This document shows, piece after piece, positions 22,749-33,650 of a stretch of 64,000 nt of DNA (position 1 is the stretch's first letter; each line of letters opens with the position of its first letter). The notes beneath the pieces were generated by a model, which worked only from the letters and a program-made list of their open reading frames with translations, made no database searches and was not told where the DNA came from. Source of the DNA: Charina bottae (lineage: Eukaryota; Chordata; Lepidosauria; Squamata; Charinaidae). Location of the stretch: positions 48,987,916-49,051,915 of the forward strand of contig JALMGJ010000003.1 of the NCBI GenBank assembly GCA_023362775.1. The letters run 5' to 3'. The translations under genes were made by a program, and so were the position numbers.

Positions 22749-23834
22749 CTCCAAAAAACCCCCAGTGATTTACAAACATGCCATTTTTTGTGAGCCATTC
22801 CTACATGATACACCTGCCATAGAACTACACTCTTTTGCAGGACATTCTGGAAGACATTCTGCAGCAGAATCAATATTCCTTTAGGGCACTAGCCAGATAT
22901 ACTGGAGTGCATTGTTGTCTTGCAACAATGAGAATTACACAATCCAGCCCAGGTCTAACATTTTGCCAAAGCTATAATTACAGCTAGGCTGTCTAACTTT
23001 CAAGGAAATTTGCCCCCCCCTTTTTTTTGCTGATCCCTTTATTGAGAAATGTCTATAAACTTCCAAGGGATTTCAGAATATCTCTAAATTTAGCTAGACA
23101 GCTGCTGTACAAAAGTGTATGTAAACTCAGCGCAGTTATGGCTTGTGACTGAGAGGAAAAAATGTATGCTGCAGTAGAAAAAAAATAATAGAAACCAGAT
23201 TTTTGAAAAGAAAAAAAAAGCAGAGGAAACTGGGGAGCCGGTCTGGTTGTCTTAGGTATTAGCACCTAAGGCTGGCTCAGTGAGCACATGTTATCAGCTG
23301 AGAAGGAAACTGCTTCATTAGCCTCTAGCTAGAGGAAATGTGCTGGAACTGCAGCCAAGCAGAGTGAAATGGGGAAAGAGAATGTGGCTTGGAGCTAATG
23401 CAGCTGTTTGTCTTTATTGCTGACAGCAGAGCAACAGAGTTAGAAATGACCACCAAAGGTTGGGCTGTAACTTGTTCATGCTTAAGAGGAAGGACTGCAG
23501 TTGTATTTTATTTTTCTTTCAGCGTGTTCGTACATTTCTACACATGAGGAACATATAACTGAAGGGAGTTTTGTGATTTGTAATTGTGTGTAGGGGTAGT
23601 TTTGTGACAAGGAAAAGTATACACATTCATGCATAGATACCCATCATCCCCATTCTCTTTTGGAGCAAGAAACATTATGTGAAGCGCGAAAAACAAGTAA
23701 GGAATAGTAGGCGAAAGAAATTAAAGACGTGGCGTAAGAAAAAAACAACAGCTAAAACTAGCTTACTTCACTGTTTCCATATATCAGTTTATAGATTATC
23801 TTTTACTCTTTAAATTTCTTGCCTCTTTCTTTCA
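22749..23834. other. No recognised gene or repeat
   Basis: Unassigned AT-rich DNA with short C and T homopolymers near 23012. Confidence 0.5.
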
Positions 23835-25115
23835 GAGGATGTCATCAGCTCCATCCAACCACAACTTTCTCTGTCTTCCCCTTCCTTTCAGCAGAATCAC
23901 TCTTCATATTTATTTGATTCTCATTCATTTCCTATATGATCAAACCACCTCAATGTGTTCATTTCATACTGGGCACTCCCTTTTGTATTTAATCCATTCC
24001 CACTGCATTCAACTCACTTGTATGTTTCTTCTCCCATACCCAACTCTCAGTTCATATAATAAAACAGACAAAAGCATGCTCATAAATACAGGAATTTTTG
24101 CTACTTTTGAGCAAATTTTCATTTCTCACAACAGCTCATGTACTACTAACTTTTGCAAGTCTTAACATTTCTTCATCCATTTTCTCATCTTTAGTAAACA
24201 TTGTACCAAGATACAAAAAATCACTTACTTTTTCGGCATTTATGTATAAATTGCAATCATTTCCTGTGACAAACAAAACTATTTTGGTCTTTGATACATT
24301 AATTTTCAGATCCCTTCTGTTGCAGCATTTATCTACTATTCCAGAGCTTTCCAAACTGTGTGTGGCGACACAAAAGTGTGTCGCCACACACAGTCTGGTG
24401 TGTCGCCACACAACCCGGAAGCGCTGATCATCATCAGCGCTTCCAGGTTTTCCCGCGGCGACACACCAATGGCGGCGCGCAAAAGCCCGAAAGCGGCAGC
24501 AGCGCTTCTGGGTTTTTGCGCGCTGCCGCATTGGCGGCACTTCCGGGTTTTCCCGCGGCGACACACCAACGGTGGTTGGTGTGTCGCCGCGGGAAAACTT
24601 TGGAAAGCCCTGTACTATTCACGGTAAATCTTCAGGTTTTCAGTCAATAATGTGGTATCATCATGTAAAAGTACACACATATTCACATCCCTAGGCAACA
24701 TGCCTCTAATATCACTACAAGCATTCCTTATTTATTTGAATATACTAAACAATTGAATATACTAAACAATATATCCTTGGATATACTCAACAATTGAGCA
24801 ACAATCATCTTTATCTTACTCCAATGTTGAACCATTTGCAATACATACCATTCATTCTCACTCATGCTTTACTTCCATCATATACTGCATTTATCATATT
24901 TACTAACTGACTTTCATCATCATATTCATGCACAACATTCCATACTTCAAGCCTCCTTATCATTTTCTTTAAATCAAGAAACTTGCAATAAATGTTCTTT
25001 CCACATTCATACATATTTCAGTAACCTCTGAACAGCAAAACTCTACCATCTTAATCCAAAAATTTGCTAATTGTCACATTTTGATCTGGCTTCTGCCAGA
25101 CACTTTTCAAGGCAC
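23835..25115 (-). pseudogene. Decayed LINE, second copy of the 4.7-7.6 kb family
   Basis: On the minus strand, about 24136-24340 encodes a recognisable RT C-terminal stretch with LKINVSKTKIVLF and VSDFLYLGTMFTKD. The region 23835-24120 aligns with 4740-4990 (shared CCTATATGA and CAAACCACCTC/CAAAGAACCTC words), and 24630-25060 with 5390-5760. The copy is broken by many stops and by a hAT MITE at 24342-24612. The clade is not assigned. Confidence 0.65.
24342..24612. mobile_element. hAT-type MITE inside the LINE
   Basis: Termini CAGAGCTTTCCAAACTG and CTTTGGAAAGCCCTG. The perfect 8-bp target duplication TACTATTC lies at 24334-24341 and 24613-24620. The interior has a different filler from the 16 kb copies (CGCTTC(T/C)(A/G)GG(T/G)TTTTC repeats), while the outermost part GTGTGTCGCCACACA is shared. 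271 bp, non-autonomous. Confidence 0.94.
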
Positions 25116-25227
25116 CCTTAACGTACTACTCCCCGTGCACAACCTCTTTTTTATGCCTGGACTGAAGTAGTAAGATTCCTCTGATTTAGTGCTTCAAAGG
25201 GTGTTTCAACTGAAGTTTCACTGAGGC

Positions 25228-25445
25228 AAAGCTATTCCTTCAAGAACTCCTGGGGACTTCATGGCTACATCCATGTGGTCTTCTTGGCAGCAGTTTGGAA
25301 GTGGTTTGTCACTGTCTTCTGGGATGGGTTTTTTTTTTCCTGAGCTCCTAATCTAGCTTCCAGACCTGGGATTTCCCAGAAGTCTCTCACACAAGTATTC
25401 CCTAGACCCAACCTTGTTTAGCTTTTGAGGTCACAAAATGTATAC
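25228..25445 (-). mobile_element. 5S rRNA-derived SINE remnant
   Basis: On the minus strand the right part reads AAGCTAAACAAGGTTGGGTC, then AATACTTGTGTGAGAGACTT, close to the second half of 5S rRNA including its internal promoter region. It is followed by a body with AAACCACTTCC and TGCCAAGAAGACCACATGG. The same order is seen at 1.08-1.48 kb. The sequence is old and its ends are not defined. Confidence 0.7.
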
Positions 25446-28280
25446 CACCTGCTGAGACATGCTTTCATAATTAAGGGAAATATATGCATACAAAATGTTT
25501 TAGTATTATACCCATCATCATTATTCCTGACTCCTGCAGTCATCAATGTGCCAGGAAAAACCTTGGGATATGGAGTCTTGTACTAACATAACCAACCAAG
25601 CCAGTACTAACCAATCTTGGTAAACAATGTGGTAAGCTGTAGAAGCATACTAGACAACCCGTGACCCGTTGGGTCATCGTTTCAGAGATATTTCCTTACC
25701 AGATTCCTCAATGCCTTCAACAAAGGCAGAGCTTCTAGTGTACTGCCCTCACTGGAAAAGTTCTTAAAAATTCAGGGAGATATTTAGAGATGTATCTGCC
25801 TTGAAAATAGCCCATGTCATTCATACTGAACTGTATAGCACAGTCAAACAACAGGAATTGACCACAGGAAATGTTTTATGACATTTTGTATTATGTCATA
25901 AAATGTTTTATAACATTTACCAAATTTCTATTCTATGAGAGTCATTGGTCCTGGATTTTGGACACATTCTGTAAGTTAGCCCCATTAGTACAATTTGAGG
26001 TACCTGGGTTCAAATTTTTTTACCCCATGATACACCGTTTCGCCCAGTTAAAGGTTACACACAAACAGGAGAGTTTTAGTAATATATAGATCAGTAAATC
26101 TAAATGCTATAATTCTATGTATTTACCAATTAGCATATCACATTAAACAAAAAATAGATTATCTGGACAGCTCTCTCTTCCTCCCTCTCTCTCACATGCA
26201 AATACACACTGCCCACTTACATAATAAAATAACACCCAATTAAAACTAAGTATGAAGTTAAAAAACAAATTTAGACCGTGAACATAAGACCATAACAATA
26301 AATTAAATTCATTTTGGGTGAACAAGAAACGTCTCCATCTGGCACTGAAAAAAACCCAAATCATGGTGCCAGACAAACTAATCTGTCTAAGAAGGTTGTG
26401 TCTGAGGTAAAGTTATAGCACTGAAAAGGCCCTTTCCCTTGTGGTCATTTGCCACATTCATTTGCCAGCCCTCAGAGCAGGGTGTCTGGAGAAGATGGTA
26501 AGATACCCATATGGAAAAGGTGGTCTTGATACGTGATCTGGCCTACCCAACCTATTCTAGAACGACTGCAATTTTCTGATTGTCTTTAGAGCCATCCTGC
26601 ACATGTTGAAAAGTGAGGCTATGGAGATTATTTAGTCTTACTGATTTAAAATGGTTCTATCTTTTTTTATACTGGAGGGGATAGTGACATTCCTGGTTAA
26701 TCTTTTTAGTACAAAAGAGCAGGAATGAAGAACTATGGCTTCATGGTGACTTGCTTGACAAAAGGCTTTGAAAAACAAGCACATGCCTAATTTGTATTCC
26801 AGCTGCATCTTGGGTTCCCATCATTCAGTAATACTTGAATAGACTGTAGCATATACAAACCTGGCAGTAAGTCTAAACAAGGGTGGGCAATACCAGGAAA
26901 GTACTTTGGAATCCTTTTTTCCCCTTTAATTCTATGTATTTTTGTTTTCCCCCAAAATGAAATCTATTAGTACTTTTTCACAATTCACCTACCATTTATG
27001 TTTTGGATGGAAATGCTAAAGACTAGACAAAAACACATTTTCAAAACTCTGCTAAAGAATCTGTGCCCTCTCACAGCATTTGTTTTAAGTACCAGCCTCC
27101 CTCAGACCAACTCTTTTATTTTTTCCCCAGCCACAAAAGAACTTGAGTCAGCAGAAATTTAGAAGAAGCACAAAACCCCAGTAATAGCCTTGTGGCACTA
27201 TCAATTTTCCACTTCAGAACATCAGGTTCCTTTGTCTATTTTCAGAAGCTTGTTACAGGGAGATGGCATGAAATATATGATGGTCTACCTTGTTTTCTCT
27301 TTTTTTTCAGATTGAAACTTAAAAAGATACATAAAATATGTCAGGAATGCAACAAAGCAAGATTCAGGGACTGGAGTTCTGAAGATAGCCAGCTACCAAC
27401 AGAAACTCTACAATTTTCTTTATGTATTAGGGTTTCAGATCTTTCTAATCAAAAACGGAAATTCTCTCCTGATGGTTCGTTTTTTCTGTCTTTCCTCCCT
27501 CCTTTTACCAGTAGGAGTCTAAAATCTGTTTCCAGTTTAAAAACGAAATAAAGGGTGCATTTACATTATGTATCAAACATAGTTGAATTATACAATTATA
27601 TGATTTAGGAAAAATTCAACCCATGTAAAGCAGGCTAATCATGATCCTAAATTGAATTTTCAAACCTTTAATTGATCCCATCCCACAGGTAACATTCTAT
27701 TTTAATTGCCAGGCCGAGATGGTTGCAATTAAGTAAATTAAAAACTCCATTCCGTGGAAACTGGGAAAGTCATCTAATTGAACAGATGATGGCCAGGTTT
27801 TCGAACACTTGATTGCAAAAGGATGTAACCACTTTGCTCATATTTCCTATTCTGGTTATATCCATCCAAATGTGCATCTAGTTTATGTTGAGACATCCAC
27901 CACAACAAATGAATGTAACCTAATACCATACAGTTTTTAAATCCTAAAATCAGATTTTCAGCCAAAGATAACAAGTTTTAACATTCATGTAAGGAAGAGA
28001 TAATCAAGGTCAGGGGTTCTTGTATCTTTTTTGTATTACATTCAGGGAGCCCATTAATGGAATTTGGACTTTGTTTTGGGCCTACTTGTCATGTTTAACT
28101 CCTCACTGCCTGGAAAGGAACTGTATTTTGAAATATAACACCATGTACTTCAAACCTACCATAGGAGTGGGTGAAATCAGGGCATGAGAAGACACTATTA
28201 GAAATACCTCTCTGTTGTACCATCTTAAAATCATCTTGATTACTTATGGTATTACAGGCCTACTTTACATGTACTCTTAT
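25446..28280. other. No recognised gene or repeat
   Basis: About 2.8 kb of AT-rich DNA. The 119-codon plus frame at 27192-27551 has no domain and starts in simple hydrophobic sequence. I looked for splice-flanked exons and saw none I could defend. Confidence 0.5.
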
Positions 28281-28282
28281 TC

Positions 28283-28440
28283 TGTGCCAGAACTGCTTTC
28301 CTCTAATTTGTCCCCACGACAGCCACCTTGTAAGGTAGGTTGGGCTGAGAGAGTGACTGGCTTGAAGTCACCCAGTAAGCTTCCATGGCTGAGGGTGAAC
28401 TTGAACCTCGATCTTCTGGCCCAACAACCTAACTAGCAAA
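28283..28440 (-). mobile_element. CORE/MIR-like SINE remnant
   Basis: The minus strand contains GTGACTTCAAGCCAGTCACTC, followed by CAGCCCAACCTACCTTACAAG, a diverged core plus the CTTACAAGG segment seen in the 44.7 kb subtype. Confidence 0.65.
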
Positions 28441-29210
28441 GTTTTTTTAACTCATCCATATAGCAAAGGTGATCCTTTGTTATATGGATGAATTAAAAGG
28501 AAAATATTCCATGATGCTGCCACATGTTCCATAAATGTTCCATAGGATTGTATAAATTCATATGACAAGACAAGATGTGTTAAAATGTTTTTTTTTTTTT
28601 AGAAACTATGGCAGTGTGAAGAAAATAGCTTGATTTACCTTTTGGTGACTATAGTTGCATAGAGGAAATTAATGTAGCTCCATGGATAGAACATATATGA
28701 GCCATAAAGTTATATGATGGATGTAACATACACCAACAATAACTTTGGGAATGGTAGACCTTATGTTAAAGTAGTAACCATTTAACACAAGTCAGAACTT
28801 TTAATTAAAGAACGCTGCAAGTAATCAGTATTGTTTTACCCGCTACTGTCAGCTGTAGATCTGAATGGGTAATAGACATGAACATTTGGGAAGATTTTAT
28901 TATAAGCTCACAGAAATGTTCCATCCCCACCACAGCTTTAAACTTTGGGATTGATTTATATCTTTTGCCTTTCCTCAATAATGTTAAAATGGAAATTTCT
29001 GTTGGTGCAGAATGAACCTGGATTCAGGACCTCAGGTTTTAGGGCAGGCCTGTTGTGCATCCTTTTTCCTTTATAGGACAAGAAAGCAAAGATTGGCCCT
29101 ATCAGAACCTAGGAGATCTTAGAGGTCCAGGGAATCCCCAACTATGCGTGTTTAGGTGGCAAGGCGCCAATTTTGTTTTGGAATGCCTTACTGTTCTTTG
29201 TTCTTGTTTC
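28441..29210. other. No recognised gene or repeat
   Basis: AT-rich unassigned DNA. Confidence 0.5.
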
Positions 29211-29214
29211 TGTT

Positions 29215-29283
29215 TTAGTAATCCGGTGGAGGGAGATGGGCGGTGATATAAATTTTATAAATAAATAAATAAATAAATAAATC
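29215..29283 (+). mobile_element. L2-type LINE 3' end with (AAAT)n tail
   Basis: GGAGATGGGCGGTGATATAAA is followed by an AAAT microsatellite, as in the other L2 termini. Confidence 0.7.
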
Positions 29284-29614
29284 TTTAAGTTATTAAATAA
29301 GTTGTTATTTAAGTAATCTTTAACTTATTATTTTGTTTGTGTAATTTATATTAGTAGTTCTTAAGCAGTAGTTAAGAACTAGTGATTAAGAACCTGTAGT
29401 TCTTAACATGTATCACCCTTGGGACTCAGAAGTAGTTTAGGTGGAACACAAGGTATGTCATACAAATAAAAGTATGTTTATTGTATGTATGTACAGTATG
29501 TATGTTATTTGTATGTCATACAAATAAATGGCAACCACGTTTGACTGAATTTGTTCTTCACTGCAAAGGTTCTCAAAGTTCTTTCTTGTGTTATTTCACA
29601 AGAAGCAATTGCCC
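29284..29614. other. No gene; short local repeats
   Basis: Words such as GTATGT and TTAAG recur locally. AGAAT at 29615-29619 is the target duplication of the next element. Confidence 0.5.
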
Positions 29615-29619
29615 AGAAT

Positions 29620-30054
29620 TGTGAGGTTCACGATCTTTATGATCCAAAATCAGAATCTACAACACAAGCCACGAGGGATATGTGCAATTCGTTTATTGAA
29701 TCAGCATCGTGCTCCGTTAAAGCCAGAAGTGGGTTTCTTCCCCCCCAGACCTCTCCTTTAACCATTCGGTTCTTACTTGTCCCGCCCCTCCCTCTCAGTT
29801 CTTTCTTTGTTGATTTCATTCTTTGCTTCACATTGATTGCTCTCTTCCGGCCTCGTGGTCGCCAGCATTGGTAGTACTTTTGTCATTGGTTTCTGAGTTT
29901 TCCTGATTCGGCAATGCTGCTGCTTTCTCGGAGGCTTGTGTTTCCCCCCTCCCCCATCTTCCTTTTATCCTTATTTCCTGTCTTTATTTACACTGTGTAA
30001 GGTTGGAGCATCCAGCCGCAATTACCCATTGCTGCTGGATTCTCCATCCTTACA
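29620..30054 (-). repeat. 3' LTR of element 1
   Basis: 435 bp, TG...CA in element sense. On the minus strand a TATA-like TTAAAG lies about 31 nt before ACTTCTGGCTTT (29719-29730), and AATAAA follows within about 35 nt. This defines a likely U3-R boundary and poly(A) signal. It is followed immediately by the target duplication AGAAT. Confidence 0.95.
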
Positions 30055-30069
30055 TGCCGCCCCCCTTCG
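30055..30069 (-). promoter_or_regulatory. Polypurine tract of element 1
   Basis: On the minus strand CGAAGGGGGGCGGCA abuts the 3' LTR, the position at which plus-strand DNA synthesis is primed in LTR retrotransposons. The call rests on position and G-richness. Confidence 0.75.
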
Positions 30070-30152
30070 AAATGATAACCTCCCCCCTGCCCCTTGGTGA
30101 GGATGCGCCATCTGAAAGATAAAAGGGACAGTTAGTGTATGAAGGTAGTAGT

Positions 30153-33100
30153 CTATTTCTTGTCAGCTAATTTTGGCTTCTCTGGGTATTTCTTGTGGAA
30201 TGCCCTTACAAGTTGGGGTGCTCGGACATGTCGGCTCTCCACCCACTCGTTATCTGCTTTTGGAAGGTGTTTCCATTGGATTAGGTACTGCAGCCCCCCT
30301 CTTCGCATTCTGGAGTCTAAAATTGTTTGGACCTCGAAGTGTTGTTCTCCCTCAATGAGTGTGGGGGCAGGCGGGGGGGGTTCTGGGTGCCATCTAGCAG
30401 AAGAGCGCACTGGTTTGAGTAGGCTACAGTGGAAGACTGGGTGTATTTTGTTCAGGTTCTTAGGTAGTTCTAGTTGTACTGTTACGTCGTTGATGATTTT
30501 CACAATTGGGAATGGGCCTACGTACTTGGGGCCTAGTTTTTTCGATGGTTGAGTGGATTTCAGGTATTTCGTGGATAAATAGACCTTTTCTCCTACTTCC
30601 ATGGGCCATTCTGGGGCTCTTTTGCGATCTGCATATTTTTTGTAGTCTGCTTTGGCGTCTTCTAGTGCTTTTTCGATCACTGGCCAGCTGTTTCTCATTT
30701 GGGTGATCCAGTCGTCCAGGGAGATTATTTTTGTCTGTTCTCTTGGTAGTTCTGGAATGGCTACAAAGTCTTGTCCATTCGCTGCTTGGAATGGGGTAAA
30801 TCCTGTGCTGGTGTGTATCGCGTTGTTATATGCTACCTCTGCGAATGGGAGTAAGTCCGTCCAATCATCTTGTTGGTAGCTGACGTAGCACCTTAAGTAT
30901 TGTTCTAGTATTTGGTTTCGTCGTTCACTTGCCCCATCTGTCTCTGGGTGGTGGGCGGAGCTTAATGCTTGCTCCACCCCTATTAATTTCAAGAACTGTT
31001 TCCAGAATCTGGATGTAAATTGGGCTCCGCGATCGCTTATTATTCTTTCGGGAGCTCCGTGTAGGCGGTATATGTGTTGTATGAACAGCTTGGCTAGTTG
31101 GTTGGCCGTGGGTAGCCCTGCACACGGGATGAAGTGGGTCTGTTTCGAGAATAAGTCTGTAACGACCCATATGACCGTCTTCTTTTTGCTTTCTGGCAAT
31201 TCGACTATGAAGTCCATGGCGATTTGTTTCCAGGGGCGGTTAGGGCTCGCTACGTTCTGTAGTAGCCCCCTGGGTTTGCCGCCGGCGCGTTTTGCTGTGG
31301 CGCAGATGGGGCATGTTGTGACATACTCTTCCACGTCTTTGCGTAGGGCCGGCCACCAAAATTGCCGTCGTACTAAGTGTAGAGTCTTCACGAATCCAAA
31401 GTGTCCCGCCACCTTGGCGTCATGGCATCTTTGTAGGATTTTCTTTTTTAGGGTTTCTGGGATATATATTCTCTCTCCCTTCCACCATAGTCCTTGTCGT
31501 TCTACTAGAAAGGTCTTATTCCCTTGCAGCCAATCATCTTGTTGCGATGCAGTCTGCAACTCAGCTTGTAGATCCTGTTCTACTTTTATGGCTGGGGCAG
31601 TTTTCCGCTCCCGTGTGGTTGCAGTGAGTCCGAAGTGAGCAGGTGGGATGACCGAGTCCACTATTTCTTCTCTTTGGCTGTTGTGTTGGGGTAGCCGGGA
31701 GAGCGCGTCCGCTAGAAAGTTCTTGCCCCCTGGTAGGTACTTTAACGTGAAGTTGAACCTACTGAAAAACTGCGCCCATCTGATTTGCTTGGGGTTTAGT
31801 TTTCGTGGTGATTTCAGGGCTTCTAGGTTCTTATGGTCCGTCCAGACTTCGAACGGGTGGGGGGCCCCCTCGAGTAAGTGTCGCCAGGTGACAAGTGCCC
31901 ATCTCACTGCAAACGCCTCCTTCTCCCAGACGTGCCAGCGCCTCTCCGTGTCTGTGAACTTGCGTGATAGGTAGGCGCATGGTCTCAGTTCCCCCTCCTC
32001 ATCCTTCTGCAGCAGAATAGCCCCTATGGCCACGTCTGATGCGTCCGCTTGGACAATTAGCGGTCGTGCCGGGTCAGGGTGCCTCAGTATCGGTTCTGAT
32101 GTGAACAGCGCTTTCAGGCGGTCAAACGCTTCTTGGCATTCTGTAGTCCATTTGAGCGCTGTTCCTGGTCTCATCGCTGTTTTGGGGTTTCCTTTTCCTT
32201 TCGTCTTCAGTAGGTCCGTGAGAGGTAGGGCTACTTGTGCAAATTGGGGAATGAACTGTCTGTAGAAGTTTGCAAACCCTAAGAAGCTTTGTAGTTGTTT
32301 TCTGGAGCGGGGTGGTTCCCAGGCTACCACGTCATTAACTTTTCCTGGGTCCATTCCCACTCCTTTGTAGGAAATCCTGTACCCTAAGTAATCTAATTGC
32401 TTTTTGTGGAATTCGCATTTTGATAGTTTGGCGTATAGCTGGTTTTCTAGTAGTCTTTTCAGCACTTCTCTTACTAGTGTCACATGTTCTTCCATCGTTT
32501 CGGAGTAGATAAGTATATCATCCAAATATACTAGCACTCCCCGGTAGAGGAAGTCATGGAGGATTTCGTTAATTAGATGCATGAAGACTCCTGGCGCCCC
32601 CTTTAGGCCGAACGGCATTACTAAATATTCAAATGATCCCAGTTGACAGTTGAAGGCGGTCTTCCACTCATCTCCCTCCCTGATTCGTACTCTAAAATAC
32701 GCTTCCCTTAGGTCTAGTTTCGTGAAGATTTTCCCTTTTGACAGGTGGGTCAGCATGTCTTTCGTCAAGGGGAGGGGGTATTTGTTGGAGGTGCAGACTG
32801 CATTTAAGCCCCTATAGTCTGTGCAGAGCCTCAGGGAGCCATCTTTTTTTGTTCTAAAGAGGACAGGTGCGGCCATAGACGATGTAGCAGGTCGGATGAA
32901 CCCTCGTTGTAAGTTTGTATCTATGAATTCACGTAGCACCTCAAGTTCTTTAGGGGTCATAGGGTACAACTTTGTCTTGGGGAGCTCTGTCCCTGGGATC
33001 AACTCTATGGCACAGTCAGACTTCCGGTGGGGTGGGAGTTGATTTGACTCGGCTTCTCCAAACACCTTTTTCAAGTGTCTGTATGGCCTGGGTATGCAGG

Positions 33101-33644
33101 GGCTCCCTTCCTCTGTTGTCCCACCCTTCCCTTCTTCTAGGGATCCTGTTAGCTCTTCTGCGTCCCTCTCTGTTTGGCCTCCCTCGTTGTAGCTTCCATC
33201 GGGGAAGTTTATTTGCCCCAACTTCCAATCCACCCTTGGGTTTCTTTCTCTTAGCCAGGCTATCCCTAGGATCATGGAGTGGTTGGCGATTGGGGCTACC
33301 AGGAACCTCAGGACCTCCTCATGTGTCCCTACCTGCATGGTGACGGGTTCGGTGTAATGTTCTACAGGGCCCCCTTTCATGTCCCCCCCATCTAGTTGGG
33401 TGAATACGATGGGGTCTTTAAGTTTTTCGACTTTCAATTTCAGTTTGGTGACTATTGCGGGGTGTAGTAGGTTGCGTGTGCACCCAGAGTCTAGTAGTCC
33501 TGCTAGTCTTGTGTGCCCCCCGCCCCTCAGCGGCCTCAGTTGTGCCCGCACCATCATTACAGGGCATTTCCTACTCACCATAGGGTCCTCGCGCCCGTTT
33601 GTCCATGCCTGCCCTTCGGCGCTGTTTAGGGCAGGCTCCCTTCG
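30153..33644 (-). CDS. pol: Pol polyprotein of element 1 (PR-RT-RH-IN-chromodomain)
   Basis: The frame is -1 relative to gag and is open from the slippery heptamer (33650-33644), giving about 1163 residues after the shift. The first ATG in the frame is at 33581 (1142 residues). Counting from that ATG: aspartic protease motif LLDSGCT near residue 30; reverse transcriptase with YLDDILIY at residue 352; RNase H beginning around QADASDVAIGA (about 510); integrase HHCC zinc finger (HDAKVAGHFG...CPICATAK, about 735-780); DDE core with MDFIVELP, ISDRGAQFTS and the glutamate in TDGASERRNQ; C-terminal chromodomain (FEVQTILDSR...YLIQWKHLP...NEWVE) near 1080-1130. No stop or frameshift interrupts it. 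It would copy the element RNA and integrate the DNA; the chromodomain may bias target choice toward particular chromatin (family knowledge). Confidence 0.96.
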   Translation of the reverse strand, partial: RREPALNSAEGQAWTNGREDPMVSRKCPVMMVRAQLRPLRGGGHTRLAGLLDSGCTRNLLHPAIVTKLKLKVEKLKDPIVFTQLDGGDMKGGPVEHYTEPVTMQVGTHEEVLRFLVAPIANHSMILGIAWLRERNPRVDWKLGQINFPDGSYNEGGQTERDAEELTGSLEEGKGGTTEEGSPCIPRPYRHLKKVFGEAESNQLPPHRKSDCAIELIPGTELPKTKLYPMTPKELEVLREFIDTNLQRGFIRPATSSMAAPVLFRTKKDGSLRLCTDYRGLNAVCTSNKYPLPLTKDMLTHLSKGKIFTKLDLREAYFRVRIREGDEWKTAFNCQLGSFEYLVMPFGLKGAPGVFMHLINEILHDFLYRGVLVYLDDILIYSETMEEHVTLVREVLKRLLENQLYAKLSKCEFHKKQLDYLGYRISYKGVGMDPGKVNDVVAWEPPRSRKQLQSFLGFANFYRQFIPQFAQVALPLTDLLKTKGKGNPKTAMRPGTALKWTTECQEAFDRLKALFTSEPILRHPDPARPLIVQADASDVAIGAILLQKDEEGELRPCAYLSRKFTDTERRWHVWEKEAFAVRWALVTWRHLLEGAPHPFEVWTDHKNLEALKSPRKLNPKQIRWAQFFSRFNFTLKYLPGGKNFLADALSRLPQHNSQREEIVDSVIPPAHFGLTATTRERKTAPAIKVEQDLQAELQTASQQDDWLQGNKTFLVERQGLWWKGERIYIPETLKKKILQRCHDAKVAGHFGFVKTLHLVRRQFWWPALRKDVEEYVTTCPICATAKRAGGKPRGLLQNVASPNRPWKQIAMDFIVELPESKKKTVIWVVTDLFSKQTHFIPCAGLPTANQLAKLFIQHIYRLHGAPERIISDRGAQFTSRFWKQFLKLIGVEQALSSAHHPETDGASERRNQILEQYLRCYVSYQQDDWTDLLPFAEVAYNNAIHTSTGFTPFQAANGQDFVAIPELPREQTKIISLDDWITQMRNSWPVIEKALEDAKADYKKYADRKRAPEWPMEVGEKVYLSTKYLKSTQPSKKLGPKYVGPFPIVKIINDVTVQLELPKNLNKIHPVFHCSLLKPVRSSARWHPEPPPPAPTLIEGEQHFEVQTILDSRMRRGGLQYLIQWKHLPKADNEWVESRHVRAPQLVRAFHKKYPEKPKLADKK

Positions 33645-33650
33645 TTTCCC
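33591..33650 (-). promoter_or_regulatory. -1 ribosomal frameshift signal between gag and pol
   Basis: In minus-strand order: heptamer GGGAAAC at 33650-33644, in the gag phase as G.GGA.AAC; 7-nt spacer; 9-bp perfect stem GCCTGCCCT (33636-33628) with AGGGCAGGC (33615-33607); 12-nt loop. The loop contains GCGCC (33622-33618), which can pair with GGCGC downstream (33595-33591), giving an H-type pseudoknot. The gag stop TAA begins with the last base of the 5' stem arm and runs into the loop. All expected parts of a -1 programmed frameshift signal are present at usual spacings. Function is inferred. Confidence 0.9.

Noticed and set aside
25340..25445. 5S rRNA gene
   Set aside because: Only the central and second part of 5S is recognisable, with many substitutions, and it is joined to a SINE body.
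27192..27551. 119-codon frame as a host exon or gene
   Set aside because: No domain, no known-family resemblance, no convincing splice or promoter context; length is within chance for this window.
29551..29874. 107-codon plus-strand frame spanning the left LTR edge
   Set aside because: It crosses the LTR boundary and repeats in the other LTR at 36229-36423; it is LTR sequence read in the wrong strand.
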